DNA of 64,000 nt from Antennarius striatus (lineage: Eukaryota; Chordata; Actinopteri; Lophiiformes; Antennariidae): contig NC_090785.1 of NCBI RefSeq assembly GCF_040054535.1, forward strand, positions 11,365,001 through 11,429,000, written 5' to 3'. Positions 36,509 to 49,102 of the stretch are shown in pieces; position 1 is the stretch's first letter, and each line of letters opens with the position of its first letter. Made by a program: the position numbers and the translations under genes. The notes beneath the pieces are model-generated. The model saw nothing but the letters and a program-made list of their open reading frames with translations, was not told where the DNA came from and searched no databases.

Positions 36509-38869
36509 CTCCTCAGAAGTACCCCTCCTGTCAGGGAGCACCAGAGTGTTAGCGTTGCTTCCTGGTACAATAGTAGATCCAATACTCATTCTGGGTCCAA
36601 CTAACATGTAGCGTTTGTCTCCAGATCTGTACTGAATGCTGTGACACAGTGTCCCATCATAATTAGTCTCTTGGAGATATTTAGAAGTATAGTCTGTGCT
36701 GCTTTTTGAACACTGCATTGCAATCAGCACGATGATACTGATGACAAAAAGAAGTGAAACTGAGCCCAGAGTTATCATCAGATAAAGAGTCACATTATTC
36801 TCCTCCTCATCCTTTGCAGAACTTTTCACATCAGAAGCAGCAAAAGCCTCTTTGGGCTCCACAACTCTGACAATCACAGTAGCTGTTGCTGACAGGGAAA
36901 CGTTCCCATTGTCTTTCACCAGTATGACCAGTTTGTGCTCAGCCTCGTCTGTCTCTGTGAATGAGCGAAGGCTTCTGATCTGTCCTGTATAGCGGTCCAA
37001 ACCAAACAGACTGTGGTCAGTCACCTCCTGCAGTGAAAACAGCAACCAGCCGTTATATCCTATATCAGCGTCATAGGCTCTGACTTTAGTCACCAAGTGT
37101 CCTGCGTTCACATTGCGGGGAATCTCCTCCACACCTTCAGCAGAACCGTTGGAGCTGACTGGATACAGGATGACTGGAGCGTTGTCGTTCTGATCCAGAA
37201 TGAACACGTTCACTGTCACGTTGCTGCTCAGGGACGGAGTTCCAACATCTGTGGCCACAACTTGGAACTTGAACGTCTTCAGGGTCTCAAAGTCAAAACT
37301 TTTTAGAGCCAAAATGTCTCCATTTTCACTATTTATATTTAGAAATGAAGTGATTTTATTGTCTTTGCTTCCATCTCTGAGGATGTGATATGAAATGAGA
37401 GCATTATCATTCTCATCACGATCAGAAGCTTTGACAGAAAACACAGAGACTCCTGGATCGTTCCCCTCAGTCACATAGAAAGTATAAGGACTCAGTGAAA
37501 ACTCTGGACTGTTGTCATTCACATCTGACACCACAACACTTATTGTCTTTTCAGATGATAATGGAGGCTGACCAGCATCTTTTGCAGATACTGTCAGGTC
37601 ATATTGTGACTGTTTCTCTCTGTCCAGAGGAGATTTAGTGACTAATGAATACATTTTATCCTTTGTGGATGGAGTTAACATAAAGGGAACATTCTCATCC
37701 ATAGAACAAATAACTTTTCCATTGAGACCAGAGTCCAGGTCATTTACACTGATGAGGGCAACTGTTGTTCCAGGTCTGGAATCTTCAGGAATGGAGCTTG
37801 AGAATGAGGTCACTTCAATCTCAGGTGCATTATCATTAATGTCAACTATTTTAATTATCACACTTTTCTCTGTTGTCAGAGGAAGTAGACTTTTATCTGA
37901 TGCTTCAATTTCAATTTGGTATATATCTTTTTCCTCATAATCAATTGAACCTTTAACAACTATCGCACCTGATAATGGATTTATATTGAATTGATTTAAT
38001 ATGTTTTGATTCATACTGTTACTCAGTGAATAGATTACTTCTCCATTCATTCCATCATCTAAATCAGTTGCATTCACTTGTATGACTGTTGTCCCTACTG
38101 GAACATTTTCATTCAGCATAACAGAATAAACGTCTTCAGTAAAGACAGGTGCGTTATCATTAACATCTAAAACATTTATTAGAATATTCATGTTACCAGA
38201 TTTAGGAGGTTTACCTCCATCCAGTGCGGTCAGCACTAAGGAGTGACTTCCTGCTGCTTCCCTGTCTAAAGACTTTTGAACAACCAATATTGGAATTTTA
38301 CCATCATTTATTTTATCCTTAAATTCCAAACGAAAATGATCATTCGGGCTTAATCTATATTTCTGCACAGAGAAAGAACCACTGTCTGGGTCCCGTGAAG
38401 GTTTCAGCTGAAATCGTGCTCCGGGTAGAACAGACTCGGAAATATCCAGCTTTTTTTCTTCTTCCGGGAAAATTGGAGAATGATCGTTAATATCCATCAC
38501 CTCTACTTCTACATAATGTACCTCCAGTGGATTTTCAAGCACCGTTTTCAGGTTGATTAAACACGTACTGCTTTGCGCACACACCTCTTCTCTGTCAATC
38601 TTCCGACTCACGTAAAGGATGCCGTCGTTTTGGTTCACATGAAACAGCGGATCCGCAGAGGCAGAAACAATCCGATACTTCCTGGCCTTCAGGGTGTTTT
38701 TATCAATTCCAAGATCTTTTGCGATATTTCCAACAACAGTTCCTTCATTAACTTCCTCAGAGAGTGAATATCTGATTTGCGCAGAGACAACGCTCCACAA
38801 AAGAACCGCAACAACGCAGCCAAACAGGAATCCACGCGTCGCTCGTTGATAACATCTATTTTGTTCCAT
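36509..38869 (-). CDS. pcdh2g: E8: clustered protocadherin variable exon (expanded group)
   Basis: This encodes 787 residues. The signal peptide [13 protein letters not shown] is a private variant of the E4/E10 form. EC2 has [13 protein letters not shown] and [11 protein letters not shown], and EC3 has [21 protein letters not shown] and the private DKSLLPL. EC5 has two changes in the otherwise invariant tract: [15 protein letters not shown] in place of [17 protein letters not shown]6 has IRSLRSF for IRTLRSF. These private changes suggest it has gone longer without conversion than its neighbours. It ends RRGTSEE at donor GTAAGG, with a B-type 3' flank and a D-type promoter. Confidence 0.93.
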
Positions 38870-39109
38870 GGTTAAACCCGAACTCTCGACTATTCCTTCT
38901 GGAGGAGAACATTAACGATGTAAAAATGTAATCCAGAAAATTCCTAAATAAAAATACAGCAATTTTCTACGTATTCAAAATTCGTTGCCAACAAGCAATT
39001 GGAAAGAAATGGACAGTTCAATCGTCGTGAGAACATCGAAGCGAGGATTTCAAGAGGTGGAACCAAAATGCAGTGACGACAAGATTGCATGCTATTGACT
39101 TTTTATATT

Positions 39110-39127
39110 ACACTGACACCAAGCGAC
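39110..39127 (-). promoter_or_regulatory. CSE/CTCF-like promoter element of E8
   Basis: acactgacaccaagcgac (the E4/E10 variant) lies about 241 bp upstream of the ATG. The box agaggtggaaccaaa is at 39053-39067. Confidence 0.8.
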
Positions 39128-39433
39128 AACACATATGGATACGGAGAGCGCACTGGGTCCTTTTCTATATATTTTTCTGTGTATTTTGACACATCTTATG
39201 CTAATTACTGGCAAAAAGCAGTGGAATGATTTAAAAGAGATGAACAGACCGTGTCTTCAGGATACAAGCACTCGTACTTTGACGACTAGTGAAATTTAAA
39301 TGTATTTTAAATGCAGTATTGTGTGTATCTACTGTGTGTATCTTTTCCTTGTACTATATGGGTTTTATTATAGACTTTAATCATATACGTCAGTGTGGGT
39401 TCTCATCTTAGACAAAATTCTTGCTGTTGTGTA

Positions 39434-39435
<2 letters not shown>

Positions 39436-39508
<73 letters not shown>

Positions 39509-39530
39509 GTGTATGTGTATGTATGTATTA
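39436..39530. repeat. (GT)n microsatellite
   Basis: About 34 clean GT units are followed by interrupted GTGCGT, GTATGT and GTAT repeats. It lies about 310 bp upstream of the E8 promoter element. Confidence 0.95.
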
Positions 39531-40037
39531 TTTAATGTTGTGGGGCTTTACGCTGCTTAAAAGAGGTGAATCAAATGCATCATTGATTTGAATTATACTG
39601 TAGTTTGACTTGAATCACTGTTGTGCGATGTAGAGAGATGAACTTGAGTATTAAAGAACCACTTTAAGTTCAGTGAATACATCTGAATGGAATTATTTTT
39701 TTTAAATATTTGCTGACGTATAATAATGAGCCCAAAATAATATTTTTTTGTGTTTTCTCAAATATTAGTTTAACAAGGTACTACATTAATGTCAAAGATG
39801 CCAATCTTCATTAACTCTTCGCTGCACCGACGCCTAATGTGAAAACGTGTAGCTGTCATAAAATTATAATATCACTGTATCTGTATTTTGGAATTGCTGT
39901 CTCTGTAGCTTGCAGAAATGTGTGTCAAGAATGACAATCCCCTTTTGTGAAATTTCAAATTCCGCCTTTTACGTTAAAACAGAAAACGATTTTCAGAAAC
40001 AAAAAAAATACAACACACTTGCTTAGAGGTGTCTTAC

Positions 40038-42401
40038 CTCCTCAGAAGTACCCCTCCTGTCAGGGAGCACCAGAGTGTTAGCGTTGCTTCCTGGTACAAT
40101 AGTAGATCCAATACTCATTCTGGGTCCAACTAACATGTAGCGTTTGTCTCCAGATCTGTACTGGATGCTGTGACACAGTGTCCCATCATAGTTAGTCTCT
40201 TGGAGATATTTAGAAGTATAGTCTGTGCTGCTTTTTGAACACTGCATTGCAATCAGCACGATGATACTGATGACAAAAAGAAGTGAAACTGAGCCCAGAG
40301 TTATCATCAGATAAAGAGTCACATTATTCTCCTCCTCATCATCCTTTGCAGAACTTTTCACATCAGAAGCAGCAAAAGCCTCTTTGGGCTCCACAACTCT
40401 GACAATCACAGTAGCTGTTGCTGACAGGGAAACGTTCCCATTGTCTTTCACCAGTATGACCAGTTTGTGCTCAGCCTCGTCTGTCTCTGTGAATGAGCGA
40501 AGGGTTCTGATCTGTCCTGTATAGCGGTCCAAACCAAACAGACTGTGGTCAGTCACCTCCTGCAGTGAAAACAGCAACCAGCCGTTATATCCTATATCAG
40601 CGTCATAGGCTCTGACTTTAGTCACCAAGTGTCCTGCGTTCACATTGCGGGGAATCTCCTCCACACCTTCAGCAGAACCGTTGGAGCTGACTGGATACAG
40701 GATGACTGGAGCGTTGTCGTTCTGATCCAGAATGAACACGTTCACTGTCACGTTGCTGCTCAGGGACGGAGTTCCACCATCTGTGGCCACAACTTGGAAC
40801 TGGAACGTCTTCAGGGTCTCAAAGTCAAAACTTTTTAGAGCCAAAATTTCTCCACTTTCACTATTTATATTTAGAAATGATGCTAATTTATTAACTTCAC
40901 TTGCCTGTCTGAAAATCTGATATGAAATGAGAGCATTATCATTCTCATCACGATCAGAAGCTTTGACAGAAAACACAGAGACTCCTGGATCGTTCCCCTC
41001 AGTCACATAGAAAGTATAAGGACTCAGTGAAAACTCTGGACTGTTGTCATTCACATCTGACACCACAACACTTATTGTCTTTTCAGATGATAATGGAGGC
41101 TGACCAGCATCTTTTGCAAATATTGTCAGGTCATATTGTGACTGTTTCTCTCTGTCCAGTCGAGATTTAGTGACTAATGAATACATTTTATCCTTTGTGG
41201 ATGGAGTTAACATAAAGGGAACATTCTCATCCATAGCACAAATAACTTTTCCATTGAGACCAGAGTCCAGGTCATTTACACTGATGAGGGCAACTGTTGT
41301 TCCAGGTCTGGAATCTTCAGGAATGGAGCTTGAGAATGAGGTCACTTCAATCTCAGGTGCATTATCATTAATGTCGACTATTTTAATTATCACACTTTTC
41401 TCAGTTGTCAGAGGAACTGAGCCTTTATCTGATGCTTCAATTTCAATTTCATATATATCTTTGTCCTCATAATCTATTGAACCTTTAACAACTATCACCC
41501 CAGATAATGGATTTACGTCAAATATATTTAATATGTTTTGATTCATACTGTTACTAAATGAATAGATTACTTCTCCATTCAGTCCATCATCTAAATCAGT
41601 TGCATTCACTTGTATGGCTGTTGTCCCTACTGGAGCATTTTCATTCAGCGTAACAGAATAGGTGTCTTTAGTAAAGACAGGTGCGTTATCATTAACATCT
41701 AAAACATTTATTAGAATATTCATGTTACCAGATTTAGGAGGTTTACCTCCATCCAGTGCGGTCAGCACCAAGGAGTGACTTCCTGCTGATTCCCTGTCTA
41801 AAGACTTTTGAACAACCAATATTGGAATTTTACCATCATTTCTTTTTTCCTTAACTTCTAAACGAAAATGATCATTTGGGCTTAATCTATATTTCTGCAC
41901 AGAGAAAGAACCACTGTCTGGGTCCCGTGAAGGTTTCAGCTGAAATCGTGCTCCGGGTAGAACAGACTCGTAAATATCCAGCCTTTTGTCTTCTTCTGGG
42001 AATCTGGGCGGATGATCGTTAATATCCATCACCTCTACTTCTACATAATGTACCTCCAGTGGATTTTCAAGCACCGTTTTCAGATTGATTAAACACGTAC
42101 TGCTTTGCGCACACACCTCTTCTCTGTCAATCTTCCGACTCACGTAAAGGATGCCGTCGTTTTGGTTCACATGAAACAGCGGATCCGCAGAGGCAGAAAC
42201 AATCCGATACTTCCTGGCCTTCAGGGTGTTTTTATCAATTCCAAGATCTTTTGCGATATTTCCAACAACAGTTCCTTCATTAACTTCCTCAGAGAGTGAA
42301 TATCTGATTTCTGCCGAGGCAACGCTCCACAAAAGAACCGCAACAACGAAGCCGACCAAAAAGCTGCGCGATGTTCGTTGTATATTTCTCCTTTGTTCCA
42401 T
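40038..42401 (-). CDS. pcdh2g: E9: clustered protocadherin variable exon (expanded group)
   Basis: This encodes 788 residues and pairs with E6 by signal peptide ([13 protein letters not shown]) and promoter, but with E5 by coding cassettes: [10 protein letters not shown] in EC2 and [12 protein letters not shown] in EC5. EC2 begins [15 protein letters not shown], with a private S to Y change. EC3 has [20 protein letters not shown], a divergent strand within this group, then [13 protein letters not shown]4 reads ICAMDENV and LTIFAKDAG, both private. The pre-membrane stretch is DDEEENN, otherwise seen only in E1. It ends RRGTSEE at donor GTAAGA. Confidence 0.94.
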
Positions 42402-42646
42402 GGTTCAGCCGTAATTAATTAGTACTCCATACACAAAAATAGAGCAAATTATACAGAAACGGAATCCAGCATTATCCGGAATATTAATATCCAATATTTT
42501 GCTACATAGTCAACCTCGTCAAACAAAGCATTCACAAAGCCAGCCGCGTACAAAATATGGCTGTGCGGATACCGATCGAGGATGATGTCGAGAGGTGGAA
42601 CGAAAATGCAGTGACGACAAAATCGTATGCTACTGACTTCTAAGTT

Positions 42647-42664
42647 ACACTGACACCATGCGAC
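42647..42664 (-). promoter_or_regulatory. CSE/CTCF-like promoter element of E9
   Basis: acactgacaccatgcgac lies about 246 bp upstream of the ATG. The box agaggtggaacgaaa is at 42591-42605. Confidence 0.82.
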
Positions 42665-43276
42665 AAAACATATCGCTGTTGAAAACTGTGTGGTTTTGTT
42701 GTATGTCTGATGGAAGGTACTTTATTTCTCAGCTAAAATCACTAATAGACTTTATTCTTCAGAGAGGGAGAGTGATTTGGAGTTGGAGTCATCAATTAGA
42801 AATGCATTTTCTTTCCTTCAATAACATTCTAACTGAAAGTTTTTCAAAATATGTCACTATTAAGATTTGTCATTTTTGGGGGGATTTACATTTATGAATT
42901 CATATCTTATATTACCGATTTTATCTGATTCTGAGGTTTTGCATGCTCTAGCATTTTCGAAAAGCATTTACAAAAAAAAAAAAAGAAAAAAGAAAAGAAA
43001 AACAGAATGAAACCAAAGATATCCCCACTGACATCTGCAAACCTTATCATTATTATTTAAATATGATACAAAGTGAAAGCAAGTCAACAGTCATCCAACT
43101 TAAATCTCTGCAAACCTGTTCAAACTGCCACTTTTCAACAATTTAAAAAAAAAAAAAACATTTAGATTTTATAGAGCGTAAGGTTAAATCCATCTATGTA
43201 AAACCCAGCGACGGCAGATTCAACACAAGTTAAACAAATATGAACACAGACGAATAAAATAAATTATGCCCCAAAC

Positions 43277-44423
43277 AGCGTTTCCTCTAAGCTGCGCATT
43301 TTCACACCGCTCGCACATTCTCAGCGCACAAGAATATGTATGTAGCACACGAATTAAAATGCGATATAAACGTATAAAATAATACCTAATATTAAACCTA
43401 ATCTATTAATTTAGGCCAATCATATTGTTTTCTGTACCATTTTGCGTAATAACTCAGTGACAGGTGTCCGGCCAATGTCCAGCCAATACGGTGAGGCTCA
43501 CTTATGCTACCTAGCCAATCAGAGCATTGACGGTCCTACACGTGCTTCCTGCTATGCGCACCGTGCAGGTTAACAGGTTAGTGACTGGAAACGAACGGGC
43601 AGGTACACACCCACTCACCAAACCAAAGTAAAAAAGAAATGCGGTTCTTCTAACATGGGATGGCTGTCAGAGTTTATGCAAATAGAAGAACAAGCTGTGA
43701 AACTGGGTGAGATTTCTTTTCTTTTTGAGAAAGTTCAAACCAAGAAGCTGAAGAGGCCATCAACCTGGACAAAGTGTAGCACCACGTGAAATATAAGGTA
43801 CATTTTAAGTCGGATTTGTGAAAATTATAATGACAAAATTTCAGATTTCTTTTTTATTAACGGATATTAATCATTAAATGCCGTCACTACTAGACCATTT
43901 GTGGGTTGTATAAATGCTGATAAAAAGGAGTAATTAGATATTTCACAGACCAAGAGTTACAGGAATGTATTCTGTATCACAATCGGCACACGTGATTGCG
44001 CAAAATATGAATGTTATAATGTGAACAAACTGTGATGTCTCAAACGTGTATATGTGTCATTTCTTCCAGAACAGGACCCTAAGCCAGGCCACAACTGGCC
44101 CTCACCGACAAAAGCAGCTCTCTTCCCATGGCCACATCAGGACCTTCACATATGACAAACTACACATCTCATGAAGAATACGATTTTTGTCTTTTTCATT
44201 TCAAGTGGACCAAAGCACTTATATTAAAAGTAAATGAATGAAAATTGTTGGTGTAATATGAATCATTTAATAAGCCATCTTGCTATGATGCAAGGTTTTG
44301 AACAAGTGTGATACTGGTGTGTGGTCACAGCGTGCACATTTGATGTTGCTCACAGTGGTCCGTAGTGCGCTCAGGACGCTTGTGTGTATATGCCCAGACA
44401 CATGAAAAATTGGAGGGGACATT
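43277..44423. mobile_element. hAT-like DNA transposon remnant, copy in spacer C2
   Basis: This is the same element, at the same site, as 30276-31422, with the same flanks. It was therefore inserted before the spacer duplicated and is not a second transposition. The internal 44-codon frame (43655-43789) is still open, with two residue differences from the other copy. Confidence 0.5.
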
Positions 44424-44748
44424 GCCCATACATACGGCAATTCTGTGGATTAATACATGTTACCATCCATCCAAACACCTAAAAATACTTCTGCAATAGC
44501 TGTTGTTAGCATGCAACTAGAAGGAAAATAATTACTTTACAAAATTGCTTCCCAAACTTCAGACACAGAATATTGTAACAAGTTCAAAATGTGATACGGT
44601 GCTCCGTCCACATGAGTTAGTCTTTTAAAATCATACATCTGAATTAATTTCTTGATATCGTTTTTACTTATTAAAAACTAATGTTTTAGCTCAATGCAGT
44701 CATTGCATCTTTTGGACTCAAAACAATAAATGTTTGGTTGATTCTTAC

Positions 44749-47106
44749 CTCTTCAGTACCCCTCCTGTCAGGGAGCACCAGAGTGTTAGCGTTGCTTCCT
44801 GGTACAATAGTAGATCCAATACTCATTCTGGGTCCAACTAACATGTAGCGTTTGTCTCCAGATCTGTACTGGATGCTGTGACACAGTGTCCCATCATAAT
44901 TAGTCTCTTGGAGATATTTAGAAGTATAGTCTGTGGTGCTTTTTGAACACTGCATTGCAATCAGCACGATGATACTGATGACAAAAAGAAGTGAAACTGA
45001 GCCCAGAGTTATCATCAGATAAAGAGTCACATTATTCTCCTCCTCATCCTTTGCAGAACTTTTCACATCAGAAGCAGCAAAAGCCTCTTTGGGCTCCACA
45101 ACTCTGACCATCACAGTAGCTGTTGCTGACAGGGAAACGTTCCCATTGTCTTTCACCAGTATGACCAGTTTGTGCTCAGCCTCGTCTGTCTCTGTGAATG
45201 AGCGAAGGGTTCTGATCTGTCCTGTATAGCGGTCCAAACCAAACAGACTGTGGTCAGTCACCTCCTGCAGTGAAAACAGCAACCAGCCGTTATATCCTAT
45301 ATCAGCGTCAAAGGCTCTGACTTTAGTCACCAAGTGTCCTGCGTTCACATTGCGGGGAATCTCCTCCACACCTTCAGCAGAACCGTTGGAGCTGACTGGA
45401 TACAGGATGACTGGAGCGTTGTCGTTCTGATCCAGAATGAACACGTTCACTGTCACGTTGCTGCTCAGGGACGGAGTTCCACCATCTGTGGCCACAACTT
45501 GGAACTGGAACGTCTTCAGGGTCTCAAAGTCAAAACTTTTTAGAGCTAAAATTTCTCCAGTGTCACTATTTATATTTAGAAATGAAGTGATTTTATTTTC
45601 TTTGCTTCCATATCTGAGGATGTGATATGAAATGAGAGCATTATCATTCTCATCATGATCAGAAGCTTTGACAGAAAACACAGAGACTCCTGGATCGTTC
45701 CCCTCAGTCACATAGAAAGTATAAGGACTCAGTGAAAACTCTGGACTGTTGTCATTCACATCTGACACCACAACACTTATTGTCTTTTCAGATGATAATG
45801 GAGGCTGACCAGCATCTTTTGCAGATACTGTCAGGTCATATTGTGACTGTTTCTCTCTGTCCAGAGGAGATTTAGTGACTAATGAATACATTTTATCTTC
45901 TGAGGATGGAGTTAACATAAAGGGAACATTCTCATCCATAGAACAAATAACTTTTCCATTGAGACCAGAGTCCAGGTCATTTACACTGATGAGGGCAACT
46001 GTTGTTCCAGGTCTGGAATCTTCAGGAATGGAGCTTGAGAATGAGGTCACTTCAATCTCAGGTGCATTATCATTAATGTCAACTATTTTAATTATCACAC
46101 TTTTCTCTCTTGTCAGAGGAGCAAAGCCTTTATCTGATGCTTCAATTTCAATTTGATATATATCTTTTTCCTCATAATCAATCGAACCTTTAACAACTAT
46201 CACACCAGATAATGGATTTATATCAAATAGATTTAATATGTTCTGATTCATACTGTTACTAAATGAATAAATTACTTCTCCATTCATTCCATCATCTAAA
46301 TCAGTTGCATTCACTTGTATGACTGTTGTCCCTACTGGAACATTTTCATTCAGCATAACAGAATAAACGTCTTCAGTAAAGACAGGTGCGTTATCATTAA
46401 CATCTAAAACATTTATTAGAATATTCATGTTACCAGATTTAGGAGGTTTACCTCCATCCAGTGCGGTCAGCACTAAGGAGTGACTTCCTGCTGATTCCCT
46501 GTCTAAAGACTTTTGAACAACTAATATTGGAATTTTACCATCATTTACTTTATCCTTAACTTCCAAACGGAAGTGATCATTTGGGCTTAATCTATATTGC
46601 TGCACAGAGAAAGAACCACTGTCTGGGTCCCGTGAAGGTTTCAGCTGAAATCGTGCTCCGGGTAGAACAGTCTCGGAAATATCCATCCGTTTGTCTTCTT
46701 CCGGGAAAACTGGAGAATGATCGTTAATATCCATCAATTCAACTCCTACATAATGTACCTCCAGTGGATTTTCAAGCACCGTTTTAAGTTTGATTAAACA
46801 CGTACTGCTTTGCGCACACACCTCTTCTCTGTCAATCCTCCGACTCACGTAAAGGATGCCGTCGTTTTGGTTCACATGAAACAGCGGATCCGCAGAGGCA
46901 GAAACAATCCGATACTTCCTGGCCTTCAGGGTGTTTTTATCAATTCCAAGATCTTTTGCGATATTTCCAACAACAGTTCCTTCATTAACTTCCTCAGAGA
47001 GTGAATATCTGATTTCCGCAGAGACAACGCTCCACAAAAGAACCGCAACAACGCAGCCAAACAGGAATCCACGCGTCGCTCGCGGATAACATCTCCTTTG
47101 TTCCAT
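44749..47106 (-). CDS. pcdh2g: E10: clustered protocadherin variable exon (expanded group)
   Basis: This encodes 786 residues from the ATG at 47104-47106 ([13 protein letters not shown], as in E4). The open frame continues to a GTG at 47244, but that part is promoter sequence. EC1 has LIKLKTV (N to K) and [13 protein letters not shown]2 has [11 protein letters not shown] and DKVNDGKIP, and EC3 has [21 protein letters not shown] and DKGFAPL. EC5 has ASDHDEN and [10 protein letters not shown]6 has RAFDADIG and [15 protein letters not shown] and VMVRVV are shared with E12. The tail has [10 protein letters not shown], shared in part with E11. It ends RRGTEE, like E7, whose 3' flank it shares. Confidence 0.94.
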
Positions 47107-47352
47107 GGTTAAAACAGAATCACTTACTATTCCTAACGCGATGATAGTGCAAATGATATAAAAACAAAATCCAACAATATCCTTGAAAGAAATTGCGTAT
47201 TGTTTTCTTACATCATCATTTCTTATGAAAAACAATATATTCACTATGGATGGTAGCAGAATGGCAGTGCAGATATCGAAGCGAGGATGTTGTTAAGAGG
47301 TGGAACCAAAATGCAGTGACGACGAAATCGTTTGCTACTGACTTTTTACATT

Positions 47353-47370
47353 ACACTGACACCAAGCGAC
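47353..47370 (-). promoter_or_regulatory. CSE/CTCF-like promoter element of E10
   Basis: acactgacaccaagcgac lies about 247 bp upstream of the ATG. The box agaggtggaaccaaa is at 47296-47310. It is nearly identical to the E4 promoter. Confidence 0.8.
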
Positions 47371-47474
47371 AAAATGCCTCGGTGATGAAGACCAGTTTGT
47401 TGTCAGAGTGTGTATCATAAATAGTACATTGTTGATACACAGAATCACTGAGGAAAACTAGTGGAGTAATTGTG

Positions 47475-48213
47475 ACAGGTTATTGTGTGAACAAAACAAA
47501 ATAATCCCATTCACTCACCCCATAGTTAATTTAAAATACAAGGGCAATTTCTTCATTCCTTTTTAAAGTTGTTCATGCTGTTATTGTTGTTTGTTCATGT
47601 GATAAATTTAATTATCCCGTCATATACTGGTAATGCCTTAGAGCCGTCTGTGGGTAGATCGATTACTCAGTGATCTGTTGGTAATGCCTTAGGGCTTCAC
47701 GCCCTGCTGTCTCGTTCAATAGAACAAGTGAACGACAGAGCTGCGTGTGGTTTTCCTCAGTTGTGTCTCACTACCATTTCCCTATTTAAGGTAATTACCG
47801 TACACAAAGCAACTTTATAAGGCACGTCAGCAATGTTTTAGTATGAGTTAGTGTCATTTTATTTGGTAAAAATGACATATTTCCTGTCGTTTTATTGTTG
47901 AAACAGTTTCATATGATAAATTTTAAGCTAGAGACGACATCGTGGCGGGGCCATATTGGACTGTTTGCCTTTCCAGGTTTGCTATTTCTTGCTAGCTACT
48001 GATACATTAACACTACTTCAGTGAGGTAAAAATGTTAATTTTGCAATTCATATGGCACTAGAATAATGTATTATTGTTATTTTTAATTAGAAGAAAAATT
48101 TGTATGTATTATGCGCAAAATGTTTGAATATAATAAGTGAACTACAGAGCTGTGTGTGGTTTTCGTCAGTTCTCTCTCACTACCATTTCCCTATTTAAGG
48201 TCACAATATTATT
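47475..48213. mobile_element. Unrecognised insertion in spacer A copy 2
   Basis: Comparison with the sister spacer shows a discrete extra block. It contains a 67 bp imperfect direct repeat (47726-47792 and 48135-48201, both ending tttccctatttaaggt) and a shorter ggtaatgccttag pair near 47629 and 47681. There is no coding sequence. I cannot name a family; the boundaries are approximate. Confidence 0.4.
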
Positions 48214-49102
48214 TCAGACGGCCGAGGTGAGTGAAGTTCTCAATCAACAACCAACGATGTGCTTCACTTGAACCTCGCAAGATAAACCTTTCAAAATGTT
48301 CAAAAGAAAAAACAATTGTCAATATGTTGTAATTCATAGGATGGTTTTAAATATGAAGTCAGTGATATTATGTCATTATTGGGTTTAATGTATTTTTATA
48401 ATGTTAACCACATTTAAAATTTGCCCCAAACAGGTTCAGCACCACGGTCAGAGACAAACAGGGTTTTGAGAGCAATATCCACTCATTGGGCCATGTGCGT
48501 GATCAAGACAAAAGTGTGTCACCGATTCAAAAACCCCAAAAAGAAATCTTCATTAGCCTCAAAAGTCCTTTTTACACTATAACTCCCAGAAAATGTATTA
48601 TTTTCCCAAGTTCAACAACGACACATATATACAGTACATTCTGTACACGGGAAGATCATTGAAAATTTTCAGATTTAATGGCCTTAACAAACAGGAGGGC
48701 AATTCAGTATATAACAACTCATACAGGCTCGAAGACACACCCCAACCCCCTGCACGCACACACAGACACATGCAGAGGGCCAGTAGACATTCATGGAAAA
48801 AAAATATTGATGGAAGGTGTAGTGACTGGCAGCCATAGAGCAGCAACATAAGAGCAGAAGCAGCTTGTAAGGATCAGTGTGAGGAGTCTCAAGCGGTCAA
48901 CTGGCACAACTCAAGCTATCAGTGTGGTCTACAATGTACTTAAACTGATTAGCCTCAAGTCCACAAGCAAAGTCCTTAACTGAACTACTGCAGCCTCATC
49001 AAATATCAAAACTAACATTTTCTGACATAATTTTGTATATGAAAACATTTTTTCACATTCTACTGTGAAGAAAAGAGAAACAATGCTTTTGGTGTGTCTT
49101 AC

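Larger units (their letters stand above)
38870..40037. other. Spacer between E8 and E9, type D
   Basis: The E8-proximal 250 bp resembles type A. Beyond the CSE it is unlike the other spacers and contains a GT microsatellite. Confidence 0.6.
42402..44748. other. Spacer between E9 and E10, type C copy 2
   Basis: This differs in length from copy 1 by only about 15 bp and matches it throughout by eye, including the hAT-like element. It is the best preserved duplicated spacer in the window. Confidence 0.8.
47107..49102. other. Spacer between E10 and E11, type A copy 2
   Basis: Both ends match spacer A copy 1 (21694-22908). The middle holds an extra block of about 0.74 kb (about 47475-48213) absent from copy 1. 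The CA microsatellite of copy 1 is not expanded here. Confidence 0.65.
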
